Source: Scybalousia_A sp045221575 (GTDB taxonomy: Bacteria > Bacteroidota > Bacteroidia > Bacteroidales > P3). Taken from it: a stretch of DNA of 64,000 bases. Location of the stretch: positions 62,001-126,000 of the forward strand of contig JBGUWU010000025.1 in NCBI GenBank assembly GCA_045221575.1, read 5' to 3'. Of the stretch, positions 1 to 7,841 are shown in pieces. The translations under genes were made by a program, and so were the position numbers. The notes beneath the pieces were generated by a model. The model made no database searches and had not been told where the DNA came from. It was given only the letters and a program-made list of their open reading frames with translations. Position 1 is the stretch's first letter; each line of letters begins with the position of its first letter.

Positions 1-1
1 A

Positions 2-718
2 AATCCATACAAACCTGAAACATATTGGCAATTCGTTAATGCTGTAAAAGGTATGGGTGAAGCATGTAAAAAGTTTGCTACTCCAGTAACGGGAGGAAAT
101 GTTAGTTTCTACAATCAAGCTTCTATCAATGGAGTTGTAGAAGCTGTTATGCCTTCTCCTGTTATCGGTATGGTAGGAACTGTTGATAAAAAATATCAAA
201 CTTCTTTAGATTTCAAACGTAAAGGTGCAACAATATTTCTTCTTGGAGAAATAAAAGATGATATCAACTCTTCTGAATACCTTTACAACTACTGTGGAGT
301 AAAACTTTCTCCTGTTCCTTATTTTGATATGGATAAAGAATATGCTTTGCAACAAGTAGTAAAGAAACTTATAAGAAAAGGATTTGTTGAGTCTGCTCAT
401 GACGTTAGCGATGGTGGTTTGTTTATGAATCTTATTGAAAGTGCAATGCACAGAAACTTTGGATTCAACATTATTTCTGATAGTGAAGTACGTTTAGATT
501 CATTCCTATTTGGAGAAAGTCAATCTCGTATTGTTGTAACTATAGATGAAAGCAAATATAACGATTTCATCACTCTAATAAAGAAAGAAAACATTCCTTG
601 TCTTGCAATTGGAAAGGTAACAGACGGTGATATTATCATTGATGATGAAGACTTTGGTTCAATAAAACAATACAAACACGTTTATAACAACGTCCTTAAC
701 GAAATAATGGACAAATAA
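2..718 (+). CDS. purL: Phosphoribosylformylglycinamidine synthase PurL, C-terminal part
   Basis: Purine biosynthesis: ATP-dependent amidation of FGAR to FGAM in the cytoplasm. The 5' end lies outside the window; the frame is open from base 2 (NPYKPETYW...), so the internal ATG at 53 is not the start. Visible family motifs are TPVTGGNVSFYNQ near the beginning and HDVSDGGL about 125 residues further on, both typical of the PurM-like ATP-binding half of small-type PurL. The frame ends in a normal stop at 718. Small-type PurL usually works with PurS and PurQ; neither is visible here. Family assignment is secure, subtype fairly so. Confidence 0.9.
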   Translation, partial: NPYKPETYWQFVNAVKGMGEACKKFATPVTGGNVSFYNQASINGVVEAVMPSPVIGMVGTVDKKYQTSLDFKRKGATIFLLGEIKDDINSSEYLYNYCGVKLSPVPYFDMDKEYALQQVVKKLIRKGFVESAHDVSDGGLFMNLIESAMHRNFGFNIISDSEVRLDSFLFGESQSRIVVTIDESKYNDFITLIKKENIPCLAIGKVTDGDIIIDDEDFGSIKQYKHVYNNVLNEIMDK

Positions 719-731
719 GATAACAAGATTA

Positions 732-759
732 AGAGAAGAGTATTTTACTACTCTTCTCT
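732..759 (+). terminator. Hairpin between purL and mnmA
   Basis: A perfect 11 bp inverted repeat (AGAGAAGAGTA, six-base loop, then its complement) lies 13 bases after the purL stop and ends 10 bases before the mnmA ATG. There is no clear U-run, so it may be an inefficient terminator, an mRNA processing signal or a structure affecting mnmA translation. Confidence 0.45.
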
Positions 760-769
760 AATTACTAAA

Positions 770-1822
770 ATGAATATAGCTGCATTAGTTTCGGGTGGAG
801 TTGATTCTTCTGTTGTGGTGTATCAACTTAAGGAGATGGGAATTACTCCCACTATCTTCTATATTATGATAGGAATGGACGATAGCGAATGTCCAAAGGA
901 AGAAGATATTGAAATAACCTCATACATTGCAAAAAAATACGGCTGCAAAATGGAAGTAGTTAATTTACAACAAGAGTATTTTGACAGAGTTGTAAATTAT
1001 ACTATAGAAACCGTTCGCAAAGGTTTAACTCCTAATCCTGATGTAATGTGTAACAAAATGATTAAGTTCGGTGCTTTCAATGAAAAGTGGGGTAAAGACT
1101 TTGATAAGATTGCTACAGGACACTACTGCACAACAACAAACATTGACAATCTCGTTTATCTTTCCACGGCTAAAGATAAGGTGAAAGACCAAACTGATTT
1201 CTTAGCACAAATATCTTATTCACAATTAGAAAAGATAATGTTCCCTGTAGGAAATCTTACTAAGCAAGAAGTAAGAGCCATTGCAGAAAAAGAAAAGATG
1301 CCTTCCGCTTTTAGAAAAGACTCTCAAGGTATTTGTTTTCTTGGAAAAATTAACTACAATGATTTTATCAAACGTTATTTAGGAGAAAAAGAAGGAGATA
1401 TTGTTGAGTTAGAAACTGGCAAAGTTCTTGGCAAACACAAAGGTTTTTGGTTCCACACCATAGGTCAAAGAAAAGGTTTAGGACTTAGCGGAGGACCATG
1501 GTTTGTTGTTAGAAAAGATATACCAAACAATGTTCTTTATGTTTCTCAAGGCTATGACCCAATAACACAATACGGAACTGAGATGGATTTAGGTGCTTTC
1601 CATTTCTTGACTAAAGATGTTTGGGGAGATTTCGAAGGAGAAAAAGAAATAAGTCTAAAAATTCGCCACACACCTGATTTTACCTTAGGTTGGATTTCTA
1701 AAAACAAAGACACTTATCACGTTCGCTTTGCAAACAAATTACAAGGTGTAGCACAAGGACAGTTTGGAGTAATCTATGATAAAGGAAGTAATATATGCTA
1801 TGGTAGTGGCACGATAATATAA
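770..1822 (+). CDS. mnmA: tRNA-specific 2-thiouridylase MnmA
   Basis: Thiolates the wobble uridine (U34) of Lys, Glu and Gln tRNAs using ATP and sulfur relayed as a persulfide. The 350-residue length is normal. The PP-loop SGGVDSS is at residues 8-14. The first catalytic cysteine is in NPDVMCNKMIKF (about residue 100) and the second in DSQGICFLG (about residue 190); both are present, so the enzyme should be active. TGHYC follows the first cysteine. The C-terminal third has the usual beta-barrel tRNA-binding region (IGQRKGLGL). It lies 51 bases after purL and is followed by a strong terminator, so it ends its transcription unit. Confidence 0.96.
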   Translation: MNIAALVSGGVDSSVVVYQLKEMGITPTIFYIMIGMDDSECPKEEDIEITSYIAKKYGCKMEVVNLQQEYFDRVVNYTIETVRKGLTPNPDVMCNKMIKFGAFNEKWGKDFDKIATGHYCTTTNIDNLVYLSTAKDKVKDQTDFLAQISYSQLEKIMFPVGNLTKQEVRAIAEKEKMPSAFRKDSQGICFLGKINYNDFIKRYLGEKEGDIVELETGKVLGKHKGFWFHTIGQRKGLGLSGGPWFVVRKDIPNNVLYVSQGYDPITQYGTEMDLGAFHFLTKDVWGDFEGEKEISLKIRHTPDFTLGWISKNKDTYHVRFANKLQGVAQGQFGVIYDKGSNICYGSGTII

Positions 1823-1841
1823 CTTAATCCTTAACAAAAAG

Positions 1842-1880
1842 AAGAAAGCAGTTGTAAAAATACGACTGCTTTCTTTTTTA
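1842..1880 (+). terminator. Rho-independent terminator of mnmA
   Basis: Stem of about 15 bp with one G-U pair (1842-1856 with 1861-1875), loop AAAA, followed by a run of T. It lies 20 bases after the mnmA stop. Confidence 0.85.
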
Positions 1881-1928
1881 ACTATCATTTAAATTGTGTT
1901 TAAATACCTTTTTAATAAATTATCTAAT

Positions 1929-2033
1929 TTGATTTTCTTCTCACAAAACTTGATTTTCTTCTCACAAAACTTGATCTTCTTCTCGCAAAACTTGGTCTTC
2001 TTCTCGCAAAACTTGGTTTTCGTTGTAAAAAAG
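1929..2033. repeat. 21-bp tandem array A
   Basis: Five consecutive 21-bp units start at 1929, 1950, 1971, 1992 and 2013. The pattern is TTGATTTTCTTCTCACAAAAC with A/G and C/T substitutions, and the fifth unit is degenerate. The array lies between the converging mnmA and panC genes. Because 21 is a multiple of three, it stays open in several frames and produces spurious ORFs on both strands. Core and period match the arrays near 7.1, 25.4, 30.4, 46.7, 52.5, 60.5 and 60.8 kb. Confidence 0.9.
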
Positions 2034-2085
2034 CAACTATTTTTTAGCATAAACATCAAAAGTAACGTGAAGAAAATCAAGAGAG

Positions 2086-2128
2086 ATAGAAAAAAATCTT
2101 TGTTTGGTTTTTGCCAAACGAAGATTTT
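2086..2128 (-). terminator. Terminator of panC
   Basis: A 15 bp stem with one wobble pair (2093-2107 with 2114-2128) and a six-base loop. Read on the minus strand it runs into a stretch of T (2086-2092). It lies 41 bases beyond the panC stop and faces the mnmA terminator across array A. Confidence 0.75.
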
Positions 2129-2168
2129 TATTAGGAAAATAAGGTCTTCTTATATTTATTCCTCGTTA

Positions 2169-3008
2169 TTAATAATATCTTTGAATATCTATTAGTCGTA
2201 CTCCATCAAGCCATACCGCAACACAACCTACAACTCCCTCATTATTTTGTCTTGTATGTATAGGTTGAAGAGTTGTGTCATCAACAATAATAAAATATTC
2301 TAATTCAAATTCTTTTATCTTAGAAAATTCATCTTCTACAAAACGTGTTATTTGATTCAGACTAAGAAAATCTTTTTGCAAGAAAGATTTTTCTAATATT
2401 TGGTGAATCTTTGGGGCAATGAGTCTTGCTTCTTTGCTTAATCTTTGATTTCTACTGCTTGTTGCCAATCCATCTTCATCTCTATAGATAGGACAAGGAA
2501 CAATCTCTATGTTAATGTTTTCTTGTCGTATCATATCTTTTATAATAGCTATTTGTTGATAGTCTTTCTCTCCAAAATAAGCTCTATCTGCTTTAGTCCA
2601 AAGAAATAGACGAGAGACAATGTTAGCAACTCCACTAAAATGACCCGGACGTTGTTTACCTTCCATTACTTGCTCTAATGCACCAAAATGAAATTCCTTA
2701 GGTTCTTGCTGATATACGTCTTCGGCTTTTGGGACAAATGCAATATCACAACCACATTCTTCTAATACGGCAAGGTCTTTTTGTTCATCACGTGGATATT
2801 TTTCAAAATCTTCTTGATTGTTAAACTGTATAGGATTTACAAATACACTACTAACAAAAATATCATTTTCTTTTCTTGCTCTTTGGAATAGCGATTTGTG
2901 TCCATTGTGTAAAGCTCCCATTGTTGGAACTAAACCTATTGTTTTGTGCTGAAGTTTTACTGATTCTATTGCTGAAGTTAATTCTTCTACTGTTCTACAA
3001 ATATTCAT
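2169..3008 (-). CDS. panC: Pantothenate synthetase PanC
   Basis: Condenses pantoate with beta-alanine, using ATP, to make pantothenate for coenzyme A. The length of 279 residues is typical. Near the N-terminus PTMGALHNGH carries the HxGH nucleotide-binding signature. Also visible are VFVNPIQFN, PGHFSGVANIVSRLF and FGEKDYQQ, followed by the KMSKS-like region RDEDGLATSSRN. It follows the 3051-3578 membrane gene by 42 bases on the same strand and may be cotranscribed with it. The other pantothenate genes (panB, panD) are not in the window. Confidence 0.96.
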   Translation of the reverse strand: MNICRTVEELTSAIESVKLQHKTIGLVPTMGALHNGHKSLFQRARKENDIFVSSVFVNPIQFNNQEDFEKYPRDEQKDLAVLEECGCDIAFVPKAEDVYQQEPKEFHFGALEQVMEGKQRPGHFSGVANIVSRLFLWTKADRAYFGEKDYQQIAIIKDMIRQENINIEIVPCPIYRDEDGLATSSRNQRLSKEARLIAPKIHQILEKSFLQKDFLSLNQITRFVEDEFSKIKEFELEYFIIVDDTTLQPIHTRQNNEGVVGCVAVWLDGVRLIDIQRYY

Positions 3009-3050
3009 TCTTTAGTTTATTTATCGTTTAAGACAAAAGAAAAAAAGTTT

Positions 3051-3578
3051 CTATTCTTCTTTGTCTGTTACATCTTCATATTCTGTAAAAGTCGCTTCTT
3101 CTCTTTCAGGATTATTATCTCTATATGGATCATGCTTAGCACTAAGATGGTCCGATATTTTCTTTATTCTTCGTGGTATGTCTAAAACAAAACTTAGTAT
3201 AGAAACAATAATAGAAAACAGAAAAGCATTACCAAAACCATTGATGTCAAAAGTATCTCCCATAAGCCAAGCAGCAATCATTACAATAACAGCATTGATT
3301 ACTAACATAAACAAACCTAAGGTTGAAACAATCATTGGTAAGGATAAATAAGAGAGAACGGGCTTTATAAATCCGTTAAGCAAACTTATGACTATGGCAA
3401 GCACAAGAGCATATACAGGACCTGCGATATATGGTCTTGTTTCTGAAGGATAATCTGCTCCCCACACCCAACAAACAATACAAATCGCTATTGCCATAAC
3501 CAAGATCTTTAACCAAAAGTCCTTAGTCCAAGGCTCAAATTTATTATTGTTCTCTATATTAATACTAAACATACTCAT
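3051..3578 (-). CDS. Phage holin family (4-TMS, YvlD-like) membrane protein
   Basis: A 175-residue inner-membrane protein with four predicted hydrophobic helices, the first around residues 22-42. The central block GFIKPVLSYLSLPMIVSTLG, then a hydrophobic helix and GDTFDINGFGNAF, is the pattern of the Phage_holin_4_2/YvlD family. Despite the name these are chromosomal proteins of unknown role; nothing phage-like surrounds it. The C-terminal 30 residues are charged and probably cytoplasmic. A Bacteroidetes -7 box lies about 30 bases upstream, so it may be the first gene of a unit with panC. Confidence 0.75.
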   Translation of the reverse strand: MSMFSINIENNNKFEPWTKDFWLKILVMAIAICIVCWVWGADYPSETRPYIAGPVYALVLAIVISLLNGFIKPVLSYLSLPMIVSTLGLFMLVINAVIVMIAAWLMGDTFDINGFGNAFLFSIIVSILSFVLDIPRRIKKISDHLSAKHDPYRDNNPEREEATFTEYEDVTDKEE

Positions 3579-3607
3579 GATATATAAGGTTTTGTTTTTT
3601 GAGTTTG

Positions 3608-3615
3608 CAAAGTTA
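3608..3615 (-). promoter_or_regulatory. Possible Bacteroidetes -7 element
   Basis: On the minus strand this reads TAACTTTG, matching TAnnTTTG. The only -33 candidate is a poor TTG about 22 bases upstream. It would serve the holin-family gene. Confidence 0.35.
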
Positions 3616-3659
3616 CTAAAACTTTTTGAGGAGAAAGCAAGAATTGTAATTGTTTTTTT

Positions 3660-4835
3660 CTATTCAACCTTAGAAACAAATTCACCATCTAAGATTTTTG
3701 TTGTTATTCTCTCACCTTTGCTTATTTGAGATAAGGATTTTATTATTTTGCCATTAAGAGTTGTTATGCTATATCCTCTTTTTAAAATGTTTAAAGGATT
3801 TAGCATCTCTATTAGTTTAAAATCATTTTCTAAGATATATCTCTCTTTTTCTATTCTTCTTTGAACAGAAAAAGTAAGCATTTGTTTTGAATGCTGTAAT
3901 TGAATATTTTGTTTATCTAAAATGGTTTTTGAAGCTCTTACTATCTGCTTTTTTATGTTATCCATATCAGAAAGAAAACCGAGAAACCTATCTAAAATAA
4001 AATCAGCCAAAGCGGTAGGTGTAATAAAATTAGCATAACTAATCATTTCAGCTACTGTTTCATTGGTAGAATGTCCTATTCCTGTTAGGATAGGTAAAGG
4101 AAATGTTGCTATTTTATGACAAAGCATATAATCATTATAGCAAGATAATCCTATATCCCCTCCTCCTCCTCTTATAATAAGAACACAATCAAAATAATCT
4201 TTTACTCCTTCTATTACACTTAATGCTTCTCTTAACTGAATACTCGCTCCATCTCCTTGTAAAAGAGAAGGAAAAAGATAGGTAAAAATTTTAAATCCCT
4301 TAGAATTTTCTTTGATTGTCTGAATAAAATCACTATATCCTTTAGACGTTCCTACTGAAATTATAGCAAGCCGTTGTGGTAGAAAAGTTAGTTCTCTTTC
4401 TTTATTAAGAGAAAAAATATTTTCTTGTTTTAGACGTGCTATGCAATCATTTTTTTCTTTTTCTAAATTACCTAAAGTAACCAATGGGTCAATATCCTCT
4501 ATTATCAAACTAAGACCATAAACAGAAGAAAAATTAAGTCTTGCTCTACAGACAATACCTATTCCATCTTTCAAAGGTTCTTTAAGTACTTGAAGAAACT
4601 TTGCATTTATTCTTTGAAAATCATTTTGCCAAATAATAGAACGTATTTGGGAAACAATCCTACCCTCTTTCTTTTCCACAAGTTCAGGATAAGCATGACC
4701 AGAATACTTATAAAAATTCAATTTAGATATTTCTGCTCTCACCCAAAAGCTGTTTGGATAATTTCTTTTAATGTTTATTTCTAAGGAATCTGTAATCTCA
4801 GATAAAGAAAAGACGTTTCTTTCGTTCATATACAA
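3660..4835 (-). CDS. xseA: Exodeoxyribonuclease VII large subunit XseA
   Basis: Catalytic subunit of the exonuclease that degrades single-stranded DNA to short oligonucleotides. At 391 residues it is slightly shorter than the E. coli protein. The N-terminal OB-fold includes FWVRAEISK and SGHAYPEL. The catalytic core has LAIISVGTSKGYSDF, VLIIRGGGGD and PILTGIGHSTNETVAE, followed by a helical tail ending in NPLNILKRGYSITTLNGK. The first codons read MYMNER, so translation could begin at either Met. The small subunit XseB usually lies next to it, but only 81 bases separate this gene from the next one and none can fit. Confidence 0.94.
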   Translation of the reverse strand: MYMNERNVFSLSEITDSLEINIKRNYPNSFWVRAEISKLNFYKYSGHAYPELVEKKEGRIVSQIRSIIWQNDFQRINAKFLQVLKEPLKDGIGIVCRARLNFSSVYGLSLIIEDIDPLVTLGNLEKEKNDCIARLKQENIFSLNKERELTFLPQRLAIISVGTSKGYSDFIQTIKENSKGFKIFTYLFPSLLQGDGASIQLREALSVIEGVKDYFDCVLIIRGGGGDIGLSCYNDYMLCHKIATFPLPILTGIGHSTNETVAEMISYANFITPTALADFILDRFLGFLSDMDNIKKQIVRASKTILDKQNIQLQHSKQMLTFSVQRRIEKERYILENDFKLIEMLNPLNILKRGYSITTLNGKIIKSLSQISKGERITTKILDGEFVSKVE

Positions 4836-4849
4836 TATTACGAAAATTA

Positions 4850-4878
4850 AGTAGTCCTCTACATTATTGAGGACTACT
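4850..4878 (-). terminator. Probable terminator of the 4904-5386 gene
   Basis: A perfect 10 bp stem (AGTAGTCCTC, 4850-4859, with GAGGACTACT, 4869-4878) with a nine-base loop. The minus-strand continuation is only moderately T-rich. It lies between this gene and xseA. Confidence 0.55.
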
Positions 4879-4903
4879 ATTTGTTAGCATTATTCTTAAT
4901 ATA

Positions 4904-5386
4904 TTATTGCTTCTTTGTTAATTTGAATTTTAGATTTGGACTTTCTGCAAGCATTGACGTACCATCATAATACAAATAGTCATTTTTTATGTAATATCCT
5001 ATAGTATTACTAATCTGAATTCTTGATTTATATGCATTTCCATTTATTTCTACATCAGGAAAATCTGCTAAAGAAAACTCCATTTCTAAATAATTATACC
5101 TAAGATATTTAACCCAATGAAAATAATATATTTTCCCATTCACAGTACATGTTCCTATCCCTTCATAATCAAATCCGTCGTGTCTGACATCTTTTTCATC
5201 ATAAAAATCTGCCTTATCTCGATGTTGACTCTTTTTTATCTCTATATCATAAATATTACCTTTAACATCGACAAAGGTATATTTACCAATAAATTGAGTT
5301 TCATTAACTCCTTCTTTTGTGTTCTGAGCAAACAATAGAGGAATGCTCAATAAAACTACACCAATAAAAAAAATTAATTTCTTCAT
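4904..5386 (-). CDS. Small exported protein of unknown function
   Basis: 160 residues. It begins with a clear signal peptide (MKKLIFFIGVVLLSIPLLFAQ, cleavage after A/Q), so the mature protein of about 140 residues is periplasmic or surface-exposed. The mature part is rich in aromatic and beta-forming residues (IGKYTFVDVKGNIYDIEI, GKIYYFHWVKYLRYNYLEMEF), suggesting a small beta-sandwich or barrel-like fold. There is no cysteine in a lipobox. I do not recognise the family. It stands alone between the divergent glyA promoter region and xseA and has its own candidate terminator. Confidence 0.7.
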   Translation of the reverse strand: MKKLIFFIGVVLLSIPLLFAQNTKEGVNETQFIGKYTFVDVKGNIYDIEIKKSQHRDKADFYDEKDVRHDGFDYEGIGTCTVNGKIYYFHWVKYLRYNYLEMEFSLADFPDVEINGNAYKSRIQISNTIGYYIKNDYLYYDGTSMLAESPNLKFKLTKKQ

Positions 5387-5482
5387 GTTTGTAAAGAATT
5401 TAGGTTAAACAAAATTTTATCTCCGCAAATCTACAAAAAAAATTAAGAATTAGATTATTTTTCCCGTTTTTTTAGAAAAAGT

Positions 5483-5513
5483 TTTGTGAATATCTTTGTT
5501 TTATATAATTTTG
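5483..5513 (+). promoter_or_regulatory. Bacteroidetes-type promoter of glyA
   Basis: TTTG at 5483-5486, a 19-base spacer, then TAATTTTG at 5506-5513. This exactly fits the -33/-7 pattern of the Bacteroidetes primary sigma factor. It lies about 43 bases before the glyA ATG. Confidence 0.7.
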
Positions 5514-5555
5514 CAAATCAATAGAGAGAATATTAACAATAAAAAATACAAAACA

Positions 5556-6836
5556 ATGACAAGAGATACACAAATCTTTGACCTTATAGCTCAAGAAAGA
5601 GCAAGACAAACAAAAGGTATAGAACTTATCGCTTCAGAGAACTTTGTTTCTGACCAAGTTATGGAAGCAATGGGTTCTGTTATGACAAACAAATATGCAG
5701 AAGGTTACCCTGGAAAACGTTATTATGGTGGTTGCCAAATAGTAGATCAAAGTGAGACTATTGCTATAGAAAGAGCAAAACAATTATTTGGTGCTTGTTG
5801 GGCAAATGTTCAGCCTCACAGTGGAGCTCAAGCAAACTTAGCTGTTTTCTTCGCTTGTTTAAATCCTGGTGATACTTTCATGGGATTAGACCTTAACCAT
5901 GGTGGACACCTTTCTCATGGTTCTCCTGTAAATATCTCTGGAACATATTATCGTCAAGTTGCTTACGGCGTTAAAGAAGAGACCGGAACAATAGACTATG
6001 ATATGATGGAAGAAGTTGCTAAAAGAGAAAAACCAAGACTTATCATAGGTGGTGCTTCTGCTTATTCAAGAGAATGGGATTGGGCAAGAATGAGAAAGAT
6101 TGCTGACGAAATAGGAGCAATACTTCTTGCAGATATTTCTCACCCTGCTGGTTTGATAGCAACAGGTGAATTAAACAATGCAGTAAAATTCTGTCATATA
6201 GTTACAACTACAACTCACAAAACTCTTCGTGGTCCTCGCGGAGGTATGATTATGATGGGAGAAGACTTTGAAAACCCTTGGGGAAAGAAGACTCCAAAAG
6301 GAGCAATCAAGATGATGTCTGCTTTATTAGACTCTGCTGTTTTCCCAGGTATTCAAGGCGGTCCATTAGAGCACGTTATTGCTGCTAAAGCTGTTGCTTT
6401 TGGAGAAGCACTTACACCTGCTTATCACGAATATATTAAACAGGTAAGAAAGAATGCTTCTACTATGGCTGCTGAATTTGTTAAACGTGGCTATAAAGTT
6501 ATTTCTGGTGGAACAGATAACCACTTAATGTTGATAGACCTTAGAACTAAATTCCCTGAATTAACAGGTAAAGTTGCAGAAAATACTTTAGTTCGTGCAG
6601 ATATAACTATCAATAAGAATATGGTTCCTTTCGATTCTCGTAGTGCTTTCCAAACAAGTGGATTACGTGTAGGTACTCCTGCAATAACAACTCGTGGATT
6701 GAAAGAAGACGCTATGCCAGAAATCGTTTCTATGATTGACGCTATACTTTCTGATGTTGAGAACGAAACATTAATAGAAAACACTCGCAAGAAAGTAAAT
6801 GATATGATGCAAAACCGTCCTCTATTCGCTTGGTAA
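5556..6836 (+). CDS. glyA: Serine hydroxymethyltransferase GlyA
   Basis: PLP enzyme interconverting serine and glycine while loading one-carbon units on tetrahydrofolate. The ATG at 5556 (MTRDTQIFDLI) is chosen over the longer frame from 5496, because the extra 20 residues are low-complexity and overlap the promoter. This gives 426 residues, normal for the family. IELIASENFVS, NKYAEGYPGKRYYGG, NVQPHSGAQAN and DISHPAGLIA are visible, as is the PLP-lysine site TTTTHKTLRGPRGG (about residue 225). The gene has its own promoter and terminator and is transcribed alone. Confidence 0.97.
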   Translation: MTRDTQIFDLIAQERARQTKGIELIASENFVSDQVMEAMGSVMTNKYAEGYPGKRYYGGCQIVDQSETIAIERAKQLFGACWANVQPHSGAQANLAVFFACLNPGDTFMGLDLNHGGHLSHGSPVNISGTYYRQVAYGVKEETGTIDYDMMEEVAKREKPRLIIGGASAYSREWDWARMRKIADEIGAILLADISHPAGLIATGELNNAVKFCHIVTTTTHKTLRGPRGGMIMMGEDFENPWGKKTPKGAIKMMSALLDSAVFPGIQGGPLEHVIAAKAVAFGEALTPAYHEYIKQVRKNASTMAAEFVKRGYKVISGGTDNHLMLIDLRTKFPELTGKVAENTLVRADITINKNMVPFDSRSAFQTSGLRVGTPAITTRGLKEDAMPEIVSMIDAILSDVENETLIENTRKKVNDMMQNRPLFAW

Positions 6837-6887
6837 GAAAATATACCAACGAAGTTTATTACAGAGGCTTTTATGCTAAAAACTTTG

Positions 6888-6934
6888 CAAGGAATTCAAC
6901 CTTTTGTAGTTGGGATTCCTTGTTTTCTTTTTTT
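6888..6934 (+). terminator. Terminator of glyA
   Basis: CAAGGAAT pairs with ATTCCTTG, and CAAC with GTTG in an inner stem separated by a small bulge. The stem is followed by TTTTC and seven more T. It lies about 50 bases after the glyA stop. Confidence 0.75.
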
Positions 6935-7127
6935 GCAAAAGAATTTTTCTTATAAAAATTAGGCTGTTCGTTAGCTTAAATATGTTATTAACCAAAGATA
7001 ACAAAATTTTATAATCCTTTTATTTGATTATACCGAATCAACATAAATTTCAATCTCCAAAAAATAAATTCAGAGAACAAATATTGAGATACTCTAAAAA
7101 TAAAAACACATTTTATTGAAAAAACAC

Positions 7128-7236
7128 TTCGTTTTGGTAAAATAAAACGGTATTTTAATAGTACTATAACGACGTTTTGGTTTCCTAATTCTTCGTTAAA
7201 AAAAATTAAAACCTCGTTTTATTTCGTAACCTTTTT
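7128..7236. repeat. 21-bp periodic array B before the dcw cluster
   Basis: CGTT(TT) cores start at 7130, 7173, 7194 and 7215, with a degenerate one near 7151. The spacing is 21-22 bases in otherwise A/T-only sequence. Together with the glyA terminator this fills the roughly 500 bp gap before mraZ. It is of the same period class as the arrays at 46.7 and 60.8 kb, which share the CGTTTT core. Confidence 0.65.
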
Positions 7237-7255
7237 GAGTTTTTTACGTAGAATC

Positions 7256-7317
7256 TGGAAAAAATTGGAAAATTTTAGTAAAAAATAGTATTAATTTGGG
7301 AATTTTTAGTAATTTTG
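7256..7317 (+). promoter_or_regulatory. Probable mraZ promoter with MraZ-box-like repeats
   Basis: A -7 element TAATTTTG lies at 7310-7317. No good -33 is seen at the usual distance. Upstream, TGG triplets at 7256 and 7266 (10 bp apart) and TGGG at 7297 (31 bp further) resemble the 10-bp-spaced TGGG boxes that MraZ binds in other bacteria. The match is loose, so this is a candidate autoregulatory operator only. Confidence 0.35.
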
Positions 7318-7345
7318 TAGCAATTTTATAAAAGTAACTTTGGAA

Positions 7346-7795
7346 ATGTCATTGATAGTAGGTGTTGAATATTGTAAAATGGATTCAAACGGAAGGTTTA
7401 AGTTGCCTGTAGCTTTCCTTAAGCAGCTTAATCTTGCGAATGAAAACCGTTTTTATATTAGACGCTCTATTTATGACAAATATTTGGAGTTATTTACTTA
7501 CGAATCTTTTCAACAAGAAGTAAAATCGCTACAAGATAAGCTCAATCCTTATAATCCAGATGCTAAAAGATTGTATCGTAAATACATAGAGAGCAATCTA
7601 ATAGAATTGGACGCTGCAGACAGACTTAGTATTCCTACTTCCTTGAGAAAAGATGTGAGTATTGACAAGGAGATAGTTGTTGTTGGCAGTGGAGATTTTA
7701 TTGAAATTTGGGATACAGCAACGTACAAAAGCCTTGATAACGACAACTTTGACTACAAAGCAAAAGCCAAAGAACTTTTGGGAGAAAATGTTTAG
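7346..7795 (+). CDS. mraZ: Division/cell-wall cluster transcriptional regulator MraZ
   Basis: An AbrB-like DNA-binding protein that in other bacteria binds repeats upstream of its own operon and regulates the dcw cluster. The ATG at 7346 (MSLIVGVEY) is preferred to a TTG two codons earlier. The product is 149 residues, normal size. The two swapped-hairpin repeats are seen as CKMDSNGRFKLPVAFLKQL near the N-terminus and LDAADRLSIPTSLRKD near residue 90, the usual DxxGRxxxP-type pattern with the second copy slightly diverged. It is the first gene of the cluster and is followed after 46 bases by rsmH, the standard order. Confidence 0.92.
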   Translation: MSLIVGVEYCKMDSNGRFKLPVAFLKQLNLANENRFYIRRSIYDKYLELFTYESFQQEVKSLQDKLNPYNPDAKRLYRKYIESNLIELDAADRLSIPTSLRKDVSIDKEIVVVGSGDFIEIWDTATYKSLDNDNFDYKAKAKELLGENV

Positions 7796-7841
7796 TTAGT
7801 TGTTTAAAAACAAGACAACAAAGCAGAGTACGTAGAAAGGA

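Noticed and set aside
1889..2195. Overlapping small ORFs on both strands (63 and 99 residues) with a repeating heptapeptide
   Set aside because: They are simply the 21-bp array read in open frames; 21 is divisible by three, and both strands stay open. No start region or family support.
3051..3578. Prophage holin
   Set aside because: The family name includes holin, but the four-helix YvlD-like proteins are chromosomal and no phage gene is adjacent.
7340..7345. TTG start for mraZ
   Set aside because: The ATG at 7346 gives the usual MraZ N-terminus; the two extra codons have no support.
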